Assembly (NCBI RefSeq): GCF_008831285.2
Contig: NC_045138.2
Location: 22,167,934 to 22,231,933 of the forward strand
DNA: 64,000 nucleotides
Reading direction: 5' to 3'
Source: Nymphaea colorata
Lineage: Eukaryota; Streptophyta; Magnoliopsida; Nymphaeales; Nymphaeaceae
Positions 47,135 to 58,380 of the stretch are shown piece after piece (within the stretch, counting starts at the first letter, position 1; each line of letters begins with the position of its first letter). Below the pieces are notes generated by a model, which was not told the origin of the DNA, searched no databases, and saw only the letters and a list, made by a program, of their open reading frames with translations. The position numbers were made by a program, and so were the translations under genes.

Positions 47135-47401
47135 TGTTAGTTAATTTGTTAACTAAATTAGCTATCTTCGAGCGCACGAAAACGGTATTCCGGGTTTCAC
47201 GTGGATTACCAAAAATCATGCGTGATTTGTTTTCAGTTTTTGTTGCGTGATTTGTTTACGTTTCAGTTTATTTGTTTCCTTGTTTTTGTTTCTCCTGTAG
47301 TTATAAATTAAGAGGCTGTAGACACAAGAAAAAAAATGCCAATTATCTTATCCCGTGACCATCGTGTTGTACCCCCGTCGACATTTCTTTTATTGCTTAC
47401 A
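47135..47401 (+). repeat. 3' LTR of copia C
   Basis: 267 bases, identical by eye to the 5' LTR except for two substitutions and a 22-base deletion. Confidence 0.93.
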
Positions 47402-48891
47402 CATTAGCACTAACCTTTCAATCCGTTTGAGCACTCTGGTGCCACTGATGTGTGCTTGTCCTACGAGTAACCAGTCTCTGAATGGTGTGAAGTTCTTGTT
47501 GACGTACCCGATCGTCGAGGGGGATAACTTGTCCAAGATTGTTGCTAAATTTGGTGTCGATAAACAAAGCATAGTCGACGCCAATGAAATCACGGAAGAC
47601 ACCACCATCTTCTTCGACACACCCCTTTTGATCCCTTTCAAGAAGGAACCGCCATCTTGGTCCCAAATTCTTAACCCTTCACCGCCGCCATCACCGTCTG
47701 CTTTTCCGTCGCCCTCGCCACCTGCCAACGAGAGCCACAACAAATGGGTTTTCGTTGGCGTCGGAGTCGGACTCGGTTTCCTTCTTCTGGCAGTTATTTC
47801 TTGTTTGTTGGTGGTCTATTTGCGGCGCCGTCGTCACCGCCGTGGTGGTAGCAGTCATGCTCCGGCGACTCCGACTCAGAAGCAGCAGAAACTCACAGAA
47901 TCTTCTGTTTCCGTCGGTGATCTGTCCGGAAAAAAATCGTCCACTGCCATATCGGATAATCTTCTCGACGCCGTCCGGTCCATGAATGCACAACAAATAC
48001 GAAGAACTACGGAGGGCTACACATGGTTTCACTGAGGACTCCCTCATCAAAGGGACCGTTTACACAGCGGTGATCAATGGAGATCGAGCGGCCGTGAAAA
48101 GCATGAAAGGAGATGTCTCTAACGAGATAAAAATATTGAAACAGATCAACCATTCCAACGTCATTAGACTCTCTGGTTTCTGCATTCATGAAGGGAACAC
48201 TTTCCTGGTATACGAGTTCGCAGAAAATGGTTCCCTCAGCGATTGGCTTCATGGTCACAGATACCAGGACAATCAGTACTGGTCCAAAAGTACTTGCAGC
48301 CTCACCTGGAAGCAAAGAGTACAGATTGCCTGTGATGTCGCAGATGGCCTTAACTATCTTCACAACTACACTAGCCCAGCGCACGTTCACAAGAATCTCA
48401 AGAGCAGCAACATACTGTTAGATGATAAATTCAGAGGCAAGATTGCCAATTTGGGGTTGGCAAGAGCGGTTGGAGATCAAGAAGATGGTTTGCACTTGAC
48501 CCGTCATGTCTTCGGAACTCAGGGGTACATGGCACCAGAGTACCTTGAACACGGTCTGATCACATCGAAGCTCGATGTTTTCGCCTTCGGAGTGGTGCTC
48601 CTTGAGCTTCTTTCCGGGAGGGAAGCAGTCGGTCAGGCACATGATCAAGACAAAGTCGAATTGCTGCTGTCATCAGCTATTGGCCCAATACTTGAAGGGG
48701 ATGATGCTAAGGAGAAGCTGAGAAGCTTCATGGATCCTTCTCTTGGAAGCGATTATCCTTTAGATCTAGCCCTCAATGTCGCTTGTCTGGCATGTAAGTG
48801 TGTAGCAGATGACATGAATTCACGACCCTCCATGACCGATGTCTTTATGACCCTGTCAGCTTCTATTGGTTGGAGTTCATCGACGAATTAA

Positions 48892-49812
48892 ACATACGAA
48901 TCTGCAGTTCTACGAATCTGCCCCACCGATTTCTGCAGGATGCTTATTCATGGTTTTACTTGAGTTTGGTTTTTGAGGCCTTTGCTTCCTCCCTGGTGTA
49001 TGTATGTCTAGGAGGAAACTGTTGTACTTCCGACATCATTCTTATGGTATTGCAACTGATTTTGCTGTTATAGATCTTGACAAGATAACTCTCACGTACA
49101 CGTATAGGAAGGAAGATACCTCTTTAGTCTTTATTGCTTTCGCTTTTAAATTGCCAAATTGGCACTGCAATGGAGACATTGCCGGATGAGTATGCTTTTT
49201 GTAATAACAGTGGAAGAATAATTTAAAATGTCAGCCAATTGGGCGTTCTGGATGTGTTTAAACTTTTAAACTATGCCAGTTCAAATGTTGTTTGTTTTCA
49301 TTTGAAAGCAAAGTGTGGCTTTATTTGGTGGAGTTTCTGTTTAGAATCTTACAGACGAACATTGTATACATTTTTCTATGTCACAGCGGTGCTTGCAAAT
49401 TGCTAATGTGCGCCTTCATTAAACTAAACAAAAAAAAAGCGACCTGTATGCATGTGGTGAATCACGTTCTGTTACATTCAAAGTATATGTCAAATATTCC
49501 TTCATATGGATTTCTGCAACATCAATGGGTTCAATTTGTTAGGAGGTTCCCAAACGTTGGACTGCTTCCACAAGGATAATACACGTTTAGCTTTCCTTTG
49601 CCTCTCTGTCAAGGAATATTCAAGGGGCATTTAGGTGATGAACGTCACCAGCATGACTGTGGTATAGTTGCTTGCACTTTGGAAGATGGGCCTCTTCTGT
49701 CTTTCATTTTCCATCTTGAACGGACATCAGGTCACTCTTCGTTTCACGTATAGTTGATTTTCTCGACTTCATTGGTGGGGACAGATACATGGTCCACTCT
49801 TTTAAGTAAATG
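48892..49812. other. 3' flank of LYK copy 2
   Basis: Collinear with 61177-62070 downstream of the last LYK gene, sharing words such as GACGAACATTG, GCACGTTCTGTT and ATGACTGTGGTA, so it is duplicated with the gene. Near 49812 the match stops and the sequence switches to the 3' end of another LYK copy. Confidence 0.8.
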
Positions 49813-50101
49813 GACGGCGCTCGTCTGGCAAGTAAATGTGTAGCACAAGACATGAATTGACCCTGTCAGCTTCTGTTGGTTGGAGTTCATGAAGGAATTG
49901 AGCATACGAATCTGCAGTTCTTCAGAGGTAGTCAGTTGCCCTACCAATTTCTGCAGGATCTCCATTCATGGTTTTACTTGGATTAGCTTATTGATGCCTT
50001 TGCTTCCTCCCTTGTGTATGTATGTCTAATGAGCAACTGTTGTACTCCGGACATCATTCTTATGCTATTGTACCTGATTCTGCTGTTATAGACCTAGAGT
50101 A

Positions 50102-50106
50102 GGTAT
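50102..50106 (+). repeat. Target-site duplication (left) of copia D
   Basis: GGTAT immediately before the element, identical to 55418-55422. Confidence 0.9.
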
Positions 50107-50683
50107 TGTAGGAAAAACCAATGTGGACCCTAGATATAACTTAAATCCAAACCCAAGTTTATGCGAAGAAAAACTGACAAGGTATCGACGTTCAAAATAA
50201 TTCTCAATAATAAACTTGATAAAGTATGCTTGATAAGAACTTAATAACCAAATGAAAATAGCTCATAAGAAAGTGCTAATGCCCAACAGTTGATAATCTC
50301 AAAATGTAAACTGCTTGATTCATCAAAATGAACATTACTAAAGAGGACACACCTTGTTGGCCAAGCGAACACTACCCGTATCATCCAAGCAGCTCACGAA
50401 GTGAGCACTCTTCTTACACACCAGCTCACAAAGTGAGCACAAAAACTCTAGCTCAAAGGACTCAACCCTGATTTTCTTTCATGCATTACAAAATGGCTAG
50501 CCACTCCTATTTATAGGGAGGACTAGTCGGAGTCGGTGGTGGAAGAATCCACAGAACTCCACATTTATTTTATTATTATTATTTTCCTTTAATCATTACA
50601 TGACCACCGACTTAAAACAGAGAAGCTCAAAGCCTCTTGAGTCATCTTGACTCTTTCAAGAGAGTCGGTGATGACTCTTTACA
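50107..50683 (-). repeat. 3' LTR of copia D
   Basis: 577 bases, TGTAGG...TTTACA on the plus strand, paired with 54840-55417. It contains (on the plus strand) a duplicated CAGCTCAC(A/G)AAGTGAGCAC word. Confidence 0.93.
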
Positions 50684-50698
50684 ATCTCCCCCTCATTA
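50684..50698 (-). other. Polypurine tract of copia D
   Basis: ATCTCCCCCTCATTA on the plus strand is TAATGAGGGGGAGAT on the coding strand, directly before the 3' LTR. Confidence 0.88.
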
Positions 50699-50775
50699 CC
50701 GACTCTCTACTCAAAACTCTTAACATTCTTCTAAGCTTGGCGAATGTTTGTATTGGCAAGCCTTTAGTAAAGGTG

Positions 50776-53700
50776 TCAGCAACTTGATTTTATGAAGCGA
50801 TTGGCTGCAACTGAATCTCTCATTTGAGTACCTTTTCTCTGATAAAATAATGTTCCACCTATGTGTTTCGTTCGAGCATGGAAGACATGATTCTCTACAA
50901 GTCTAATTGCACTTTGATTATGGCAGTAGAGTCTCACTGCATAATCTACATTTTGTTTAATGTCTTTCAACAATCACATCAACTACACACATTCTTGTGC
51001 TGCTTGAGATGTTGCTCTATACTCTGCTTCTGTTGTAGATAGTGAAACTGTCGGCTGTCTCTTACTACACCATGAAATTGCACCACTCCCAAGACTGAAT
51101 GTATATCCAGTGGTCGATTTTCGAGCTGATAAGTCCTCAGCATAATCCGCATCACAATAACCAACAACTTGACAAGTTGACCCTTTTTCATAAAATATAC
51201 CAAAGTCAATAATCCTTTTAATATACCTTAATATCCTTTTTACTGCTTCTAAATGTGGTTTCCTTAGAGCTTACATGAACCTGCTCACGACACCAACTGC
51301 ATAGGCAATGTCTGGTCTTGATAATGTTAAGTAGATTAGGCTTCCAACCAGTTGACGATACATAGTGATATCTTCTAGCTTGTCTCCTTCATCAATTATA
51401 AGCTTCACATTTATCTCAATAGGTGTTGAGATAGGATTACACCCGAGCATACCATACTTACGTAGTAAGTCATGAGCATACTTCTTTTGACTTAAAAATA
51501 ATCCTTTAAATTTGTAATCAATTTTCAATCCAAGGAAGTGTCGCAATTCTCCCAGCTCTTTCATTTCGAATCTCACTGTGAGATGTTCACGAATGAGAAT
51601 AATTTTAGATCATCAACATAAATTAACAAAATAGTAAGCTTCGTACCTCTTGTCTTGATGAAGAGACTTGAAACTGCTGAGGCGACTTGAAATCCACTAA
51701 ACACCAAAAATTCTGTTATTTTTTCGTACCATGCTCTGGGCGCTCGCTTCAATCCATAAAATGCTTTTCTTAGCTTGCAGCATAGTCTGGTTTGTTTGGA
51801 GATTTGAATCCTTCAAGCTGCTCTATATAGATTTCATAATCAAGATCTCCATATAAGAAAATATTTTTCACATCCATCTGCCATAACTTCTAAGATTTGC
51901 TTGCAGCAATGACTATCAGAATACATACAGATGTGATCTCCACAACAAGACTAAAAGTTTCTTCAAAGTCAATATTGTATTGCTGAGAAAATCCTCTCGC
52001 GATTAGTCGAGCCTTATATCTATCGACTGAGCCATCTGCCTTTCTTTTTATTTTGTAAACCCACTTATAAGTAATGAGCTTTACTCCTGCAGGCTTTGGT
52101 ACGAGCTCCCAAGTCTCGTTATGCTCCAATGCCTTTATTTCATCTTTCATTGTTGCTTGCCATTCTTCAACATCTTTTGCTTCTTTAAAAGAAGCTGGCT
52201 CGATCTCCTCCATGATGACACAGTCTGCATCTGCATACTTGGGATTTGGTTTTGGTATTCTCGTTGATCTTGTTAGTATTATGGGTGCTTCTTCTGGCTC
52301 TTTAAGTTGTGATGGTTTTTCTTCTTCTATACTTTGTTGTTGAATAGGACTGACTCCTATTCTCCATGGATTTGCTCGTTCTTCTTGTCTTGAGCTATGA
52401 ACTTGTTTATCTGGTCGTCTTGCTTATATGACTTCCAGCTCAGACTCTCCTTAATTCATCTCAAATTGTATTTTGATTTGAACATCTCTTTAAAAAACTG
52501 GAGAGTCTGGAAGCACATTCTTTTCTTTTAACCACCAGGATGATGCTTCATCGAAGATGTTATCGCGAGAAACATAAACTTGTCTTGTGCTTGGATTAGC
52601 ACATCTCCAACCCTTTCAATATGAATCATATCCAACAAAGACACATCTTTGTGCCTTCTTGTCGAACATAGTCATGTGCTGCTCAGATAGAAAGACATAA
52701 CATACACAACTAAATACTCTAAAATAACTCTCAAATGGCTTCTTTTTATGAAGAATTTTATATGGAGACTTAAAATTAAATCTTGGCAATGGTAATCGAT
52801 TAATGACATGTACAACTACACTGACACTCGGCTCAAAATCTAGGTGGCAAGTTCTTTGCATACATCATGCTTCGACATGTTTCTGCTATATGATGATTCT
52901 TTCGTTCTGCCACTCCATTTTGTTGTGGCGTATAGGCACATGTAAATTGCCTTCGAATACCATGTTGCCTCATGTGTGCCATAAACATGTTAGATGTATA
53001 TTTGCCACCATTATCGGTGTGTAGACACCAAGTTCTATACCCTAGTTCTTTTTACACCATCTGGTGAAACTCCTTAAACTTTTCAAGTGATTCAGTCTTT
53101 TCTTTCATAAAATAAACCCAAGTATATCTTGAAAAATCATCAATAAATGTGATAAAATACTATTTACCTCTAACTAATGGGTCTGGTACTTTACCGAATA
53201 CATCTGAATGCAGAAGCTCAAATGGTGCTTTAGTTCTGTACTTGGATTCTTTGAATGACATTCTATGCGCCTTTTCATATTGACATCTAGTACATAGTTT
53301 ATCTGTTCGTACTTCAAGTTTTGACAGACCAATCAACTGCCCTTTATTAGACATCTCTCGAAGTTTGTTGTATCTAACATGAGCAAGTCTCTCATACCAA
53401 ATATCTGAAGTATCATGCTTTCTTGTTTTGTCAATATATGTTGTTTCTGCTGACATGACATATATTGACTCAACTTTTCTTCCTTCAAATATGAAAGTCC
53501 CTTAAACATCTGCATCTTTATAAACTTTCAATTATTTGGACCGAACAAAACATAGTGCCTTAAAACAGTAAGTTGTGCCACATACAACAAATTCTTTGTC
53601 ATTCCTGAAACATGATAAACGTTCTGTAACATCCGATCTTTACCAAAGTTAGCTATAATCTCTGCTTCTCCAATATGTGCCACTAGGAGCTTTGTGTTGT

Positions 53701-54647
53701 TAGCAGTAACAACAACTCTATTTTCGTCATATTTTTTCATACTTAAGAACTTGCTCTCATCACCAATCATATGATTTGAACATCCAAAATCAATTATCCA
53801 ATTAGTTTGATAATTGATCTTTTCTTTTTCTTTTACAGGTTTTATATGGGTGGAATTACATCTTTCTTGTTTAATATCTTCTTTAACCTCCATTGAGTAC
53901 AGAAATGAACTTTTCTGTACAGTTTTATTAGCTCTCCTATGTTGCTTACTTGTCGTGACTGCATTTCCTTCATCTATTCTGACTCTGCAGTCACGAGCAA
54001 AATGACCCAATTTTTCACATCTGAAACATTTCTTCTTTGGTCTCCATTGCTGTGTAGTTTCTATATTTTTCTCTTTCTTTTCATCAATGTTCCTATTTGG
54101 AGACCTAATGACTGGCTTAGCTGGCCATCGTGATCTCTGACCCTTACTAAACAACTTCCTCATTATTTACTTTGAGTGAAAGTCCAACCATTTGCTTCGT
54201 TAATGTTTCTTGATTGATCAAAAGATTCTCCAACTCCAACAATGATGGTTGAACTGGCCGGTCTTGAACACTAATTATAAAACTGCTAAATTCTGGACAA
54301 AGTCCACAAACAAGAGTTCTCCGCATACGGGCCTCACTAATCTTAGGGTCAATTTGAGAAACCTTCCTATAGATGTTTTTAACCTTCATAAAATATTTTG
54401 CTATCGACATGTTTCCCTGAGTTAATGTGGCTAACTCATTTTCTAGCAGTTGTAGGCGGACATCATTAGCTCGAGAAAATAGTGTTGCAAAAGCATCCCA
54501 TGCTTCTTTAGGAGTCGTAGCATCACGTATATGCTCTACTAAATCTTTTTCAATCGATACCTTAATTGCAAATAGAGCTTTTCCTTCTTTAATCATCCAT
54601 TTCTTTTTAGCTTCCTCATCGACAAGAATATTTGTGTCTGATCTCAA
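50776..54647 (-). pseudogene. Broken Gag-Pol of copia D
   Basis: On the minus strand: gag (54647-54147, with KEAWDAFATLFSRANDVRLQ), zinc knuckle CFRCEKLGHFARDC (about 54030-53990), protease remnant WIIDFGCSNHM (Asp-Phe-Gly instead of Asp-Ser/Thr-Gly), GAG-pre-integrase and integrase parts (LHSDVFGKVPD, then a KIL(H)KKKPFESYFRVFSC segment at 52750-52690), reverse transcriptase (WVYKIKRKADGSVDRYKARL, 52060-52000), RT/RNase H boundary ([21 protein letters not shown], 51360-51300) and RNase H. At least six stops or frameshifts make it inactive. Confidence 0.92.
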
Positions 54648-54826
54648 TACTATCTCTCATAATTTCTGTCCTAGAAAATATGACAACAGACGAGATTTCC
54701 AATAGCCACAATTGCTATTGTTAAGCTTCTCAATATTATTTAATGCAACCGCTAATGCCGCCATAATTTCAGAATATAATTGACCCACTTACTCTCACTA
54801 GTAAATTGACGCTTAAACTGAACCTC

Positions 54827-54837
54827 CTCTGATACCA
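54827..54837 (-). other. Primer-binding site of copia D
   Basis: TGGTATCAGAG on the minus strand, two bases inside the 5' LTR, matches the initiator methionine tRNA complement. Confidence 0.9.
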
Positions 54838-54839
54838 CT

Positions 54840-55417
54840 TGTAGGAAAAACGATTGTGGACCCAATACATAACTTAGATCCAAACTCAAATTTATGCGAA
54901 GAAAAACCGACAGAGTCTCGACGTTCAAAATAATTCTCAATAATAAACTTGATAAATTATGCTGAACTTAATAACCAAACAAAAATAGCTCATAAAAAAG
55001 TGCTAATGCCCAATAGTTGATAATCTCAAAAAATGTAAATTGCTTTATTCATCAAAATGAACAATACAGAAGAGGACTCACCTTGCTGGCCAAGCGAGAA
55101 ATACGCGTATCACCCAAGCAGCTCACAAAGTGAGCACACTCTTCTTACACACCAGCTCATAAAGTGGGCACACAAACTCTAGCTCAAAGGACTCAACCCA
55201 ACTCACTAGTCTGATTTTCTTTGATGCATTACAAAATGGCTAGCCACTCCTATTTATAAGGAGGACTAGTCGGTGGTGAAAGAATCCACCGAATTCTACA
55301 TTTATTTTATTATTATTTTTTTCTTTAATCATTACATAACCACCGACTAAAAAGGAGAAGCTCAAAGCCTCTTGAGTCATCTTGACTCTTACAAGAGAGT
55401 CCGTGATGACTTTTATA
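54840..55417 (-). repeat. 5' LTR of copia D
   Basis: 578 bases paired with 50107-50683. The outermost bases have decayed from TACA to TATA. Confidence 0.93.
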
Positions 55418-55422
55418 GGTAT
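55418..55422 (+). repeat. Target-site duplication (right) of copia D
   Basis: GGTAT, identical to 50102-50106. Confidence 0.9.
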
Positions 55423-55860
55423 GTTGCTCTTTACGTAATATAGCGGACTCACAATCCAAGGACGATGCAATTTTATTGTGCATCTTTGAATTGTAAAGTC
55501 GGATCTGTGATGCAGCCAGACGCGCATGAGGTTGCATTTTGTAATAATAGTGGAAGAATTAATGATTGGCAGTGACAATTTAAAGATATCAGCCGACTGG
55601 ATGTTCTAAACGTTTTTAAAACTGTTAAACTATGGGGGTTTAAACTTTGTTATATGTTTTGATTTGAAAAAAATATATATATATGTCTTCATTTGGTAGA
55701 GGTTCTGGCTGTCTACTTAGTGCTGAATATGGAGTATGCTTTACCTTATGTCACAGTGGCACTGCAAATCGCCATGTCGTGCCTCCATTATTTTGTCTGA
55801 ATGGGCGGCCACAAGAAGAACAATGTATGCATCGTCATCAGTGGGAATATAAGGGGCCTG

Positions 55861-55998
55861 ATGAACCCAAACCAGACATCTCATTTAAGTCTGGGCATCC
55901 GGCCGACCCGATAAAAAGTCAGATTTGGGCCGACCTAACACCTGAAACCCTGGCCCGGACTCGGCCCAACACCCGAAACCCTCGCCCGACCCTATTAC

Positions 55999-56038
<40 letters not shown>

Positions 56039-56589
56039 TAATATTCAAAATCGTAATAAAATATTATAAATATATATAAAAATAAACTAAAAAACTGTTA
56101 TTAGGCCCACTTGGGCAGCCTTATAATATTTCGGGCCGGTCTGATGCCCTTTTTTTCGAGTACCCACAGGTGGCCCGACCTAATGCCCAGACTTAATCTC
56201 AATGGGTTTTGCCCAGACTTAATCTCAATGGGTTTTACGGATTTTACTCATCAACTAAAAGCCCTCAGCTGTAATTTTAGATTCCAGATTTTCGGTTGAA
56301 AGAATCTATAGAGGACAACATAAATTCCTAGATATTGCCTGATCTCTAACATGGACGATATTGGAGATGAGGCTCGGAATACTTGTTATGGAAAGATGGG
56401 GAGATGGATGCAGACAAGCTTGCATCTAGGTATTAGAAAATTGACTTTATTTTATATATTTTTTCATTTGTTATTTATTTATTTATTGTTTTTCATATAT
56501 TTAGTATTTACTAATTATTTATTTTGTTTGGTTATATTTATGGTGGAGTAGGTTGAAGATTGACTGCTTAAAATTAAAGACATTTGAAA
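55861..56589. other. Array flank with transposon-like GC words
   Basis: 55880-56180 is rich in GGCCCGACC and CCCGAAACCC words typical of plant LTR debris and includes a (TA)n run near 56007-56032. A 27-base direct repeat (GCCCAGACTTAATCTC...) lies at 56186-56239. 56270-56370 matches 38540-38650 near LYK copy 1. No gene. Confidence 0.6.
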
Positions 56590-57060
56590 TTAGAATCCCC
56601 AATCATACTTCTAGTTCTATTGGATGTGAAAGAAATTGCAGTGTATTCCACAACAAGCAACAAACAAAGAAATAAGCTCAAATACAAACGTTTAAATGAC
56701 CTTGTCTTTGTTCGATATATAATATGAAGTTGATAGAAATGTAAATTAAATATATTTGTTATACAAAATTGCAATTTATACTTTGGATGTATTGGACTCT
56801 TTGGTTGAAGAAGAACCATCCGTGATACTTAATGACAATGATTTTAACACAGAAGACCAAATGACCTTGTCTTTGTTCCAAATATAATATGAAGTTAAGA
56901 GAAACGTAATTAAATAGATTTGTTATACAAAATTTTAATTTATAATTCGATGTATTGGACTCTTTGGTTGACGAAGAACCATCCATGATACTTAATGATG
57001 ATGATTTTGATTTTCTAAATACTGAAGGAGCAACAGAACTTGCTGAAGAAAGGGAGCCAT
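56590..57060 (+). pseudogene. hAT transposase C-terminal remnant
   Basis: A plus-strand frame reads TSSSIGCERNCSVFHNKQQT, and a second frame KYKRLNDLVFVRY. This is the signature order of the hAT C-terminal dimerisation region (cysteine, ERN-SVF, KRLNDLVFV). Frameshifts break it. A stretch of about 170 bases starting at the GACCTTGTCTTTGTT word (56699 and 56861) is duplicated in tandem, including codons for LDSLV.EEPS. The rest of the transposase and its ends are not seen. Confidence 0.7.
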
Positions 57061-57828
57061 GAAATGCTGGTGAAACATTTCATTTGAAGACACTGAAACA
57101 ATTAATAAAAAAAAAAGAGAATGAAGATGGGGATGAAGATGATAAAATGATGATTATCGTTGAACGAAGATAATTATATGCTATGAACTTGTGATGTAAT
57201 CTAAGATTTTATAACACTTTAAACTAGTGATGGATGCTTAGTAAGTTATTTTGAATCTCTAATGTCTTATTTCAGAATATGTTATTGATGAATTATGACT
57301 TGTGAAATACAAATTATGAATGGTTTTTTTTTTTTTATGTGCGATGAGTTCTTTAAATATGGAATACATTTTGCTTGATGTTTTTGTTTTTTGAAAATGT
57401 TCCTACTTTTTAAATTTGTTTGAATAAAGAGACTTATTTTAAGATACGCTATGCTGCACTTGCAATACGGTACGATAAGGTAGATAGTACAGTCCAATCA
57501 ATGCACGTTACAATATGCCAACGACAACATTGGCTTGACCAATTAGATGCAACATGTGTGTAATGCGCTTTTTTGTCATCTTATAGGCATGATAGTTTCT
57601 TATGCATGTAATCTACCAGTCCCAACTCTTATAAAACCTTCTATCTTTCAAAAATCTCAAATACCAAGAAAACTAGGATGGTGTTTGATTGTTCTGAACA
57701 GGGACACTTCTTGTTTCTTGCCCACCAGTACATGTAGGCAAGGAAGTCTGATGGGGTTGTTTGAGAAGATGACCTGAGTTGAGGGTGGATACCATTGAAT
57801 TTAAAGAGCGATTAGGTGGGCATCATTC

Positions 57829-57898
<70 letters not shown>

Positions 57899-58380
57899 TG
57901 AACGGTGACTAACTTTTTAGAGTTACTCATTCATGTAACCATAATTGTCCAAGTCCGACATAATGGATAGTTAAAATGCATTTTCATCATCTAGTGTTAG
58001 TTTATACTTTTTTCTTTTTTTTGGTTTTCTCTTAACAATCTTTCTGGTTCAAATCATCGACATTGGTTAGATGACTGTGTGAACGACATTGATTAGATAA
58101 CTGTGTGAACGACATTGGTTAGATTAATTTGTGATTCTACATAGCAAAAGTCATCATTCACTCACTACATATAGATGTACATGTATATTATGAGCTGAAA
58201 ATCTCCAAGCCATCTTGAACTCCGTTTAAACATGGTCATCCGATGCATTACATTAAGCAGCATGCTGTGAAAGGCTATACATGTAAGAGGTAAAATCCTC
58301 TATTCAATCATAACCGCCCGATGCAATCAAGATACATAGCATGGAAAGCATGGAAAGAGGCAGTGTGTATCGAGAAGCGA
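57061..58380. other. Gene-free AT-rich DNA
   Basis: Contains the (TA)n run at 57832-57894 and three tandem copies of a ~29-base unit around GTGTGAACGACATTG (about 58058-58130). No coding region is recognised. Confidence 0.6.
57832..57894. repeat. (TA)n microsatellite
   Basis: About 63 bases of alternating TA. Confidence 0.95.

Larger units (their letters stand above)
42588..47401 (+). mobile_element. Ty1/copia element C, young and almost intact
   Basis: Complete element with two TG...CA LTRs, an initiator-Met-type primer site, one long gag-pol frame and a polypurine tract. The LTRs differ by only two substitutions and one 22-base deletion by eye, indicating recent insertion. It lies in the LysM2 coding sequence of LYK copy 2, same strand. 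The flanks CATTAGCTCT (42578-42587) and CATTAGCACT (47402-47411) match at nine of ten bases. Confidence 0.96.
42076..48891 (+). pseudogene. LYK4/5-type LysM receptor pseudogene (copy 2), split by copia C
   Basis: The 5' part (42076-42587) encodes a signal peptide and LysM1, then a 17-base direct duplication (42388-42421) shifts the frame before the CSC motif. Copia element C (42588-47401) interrupts LysM2. The gene resumes at 47402 with CAC, LysM3, the Pro-rich linker, transmembrane helix and a 1-base insertion near 47980 that breaks the juxtamembrane frame. The kinase region (to the stop at 48891) is otherwise open, with HKN in place of HRD and NLG in place of DFG. From the transmembrane helix on it is almost identical to the intact copy at 59191-61176 (two residue differences in ~300 of the kinase), while the first 110 residues differ at 22 positions. 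It cannot make a full receptor; a separate start for the kinase half is unproven. Confidence 0.93.
50107..55417 (-). mobile_element. Ty1/copia element D, complete in structure but decayed
   Basis: Two ~577-base LTRs flank a minus-strand gag-pol with many stops. A perfect 5-base target duplication GGTAT, minus-strand primer site and polypurine tract define it precisely. The LTRs show many substitutions and indels, so it is much older than copia C. It sits in the 3' flank of the fourth LYK remnant. Confidence 0.96.
49813..55860 (+). pseudogene. 3'-end remnant of a fourth LYK gene, split by copia D
   Basis: From about 49813 the sequence matches the last codons of LYK copy 1 (CGTCTGGCAAGTAAATGTGT, then the codons for DMN, a gap, and ACCCTGTCAGCTTCT) and its 3' flank (CATACGAATCTGCAGTTCTT). 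Everything upstream in that gene is missing. Copia element D is inserted at 50106, and the flank resumes at 55418 and runs to about 55860, collinear with 37430-37740. It codes for nothing. Its value is as evidence that the array once held a fourth unit, most like copy 1. Confidence 0.85.
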
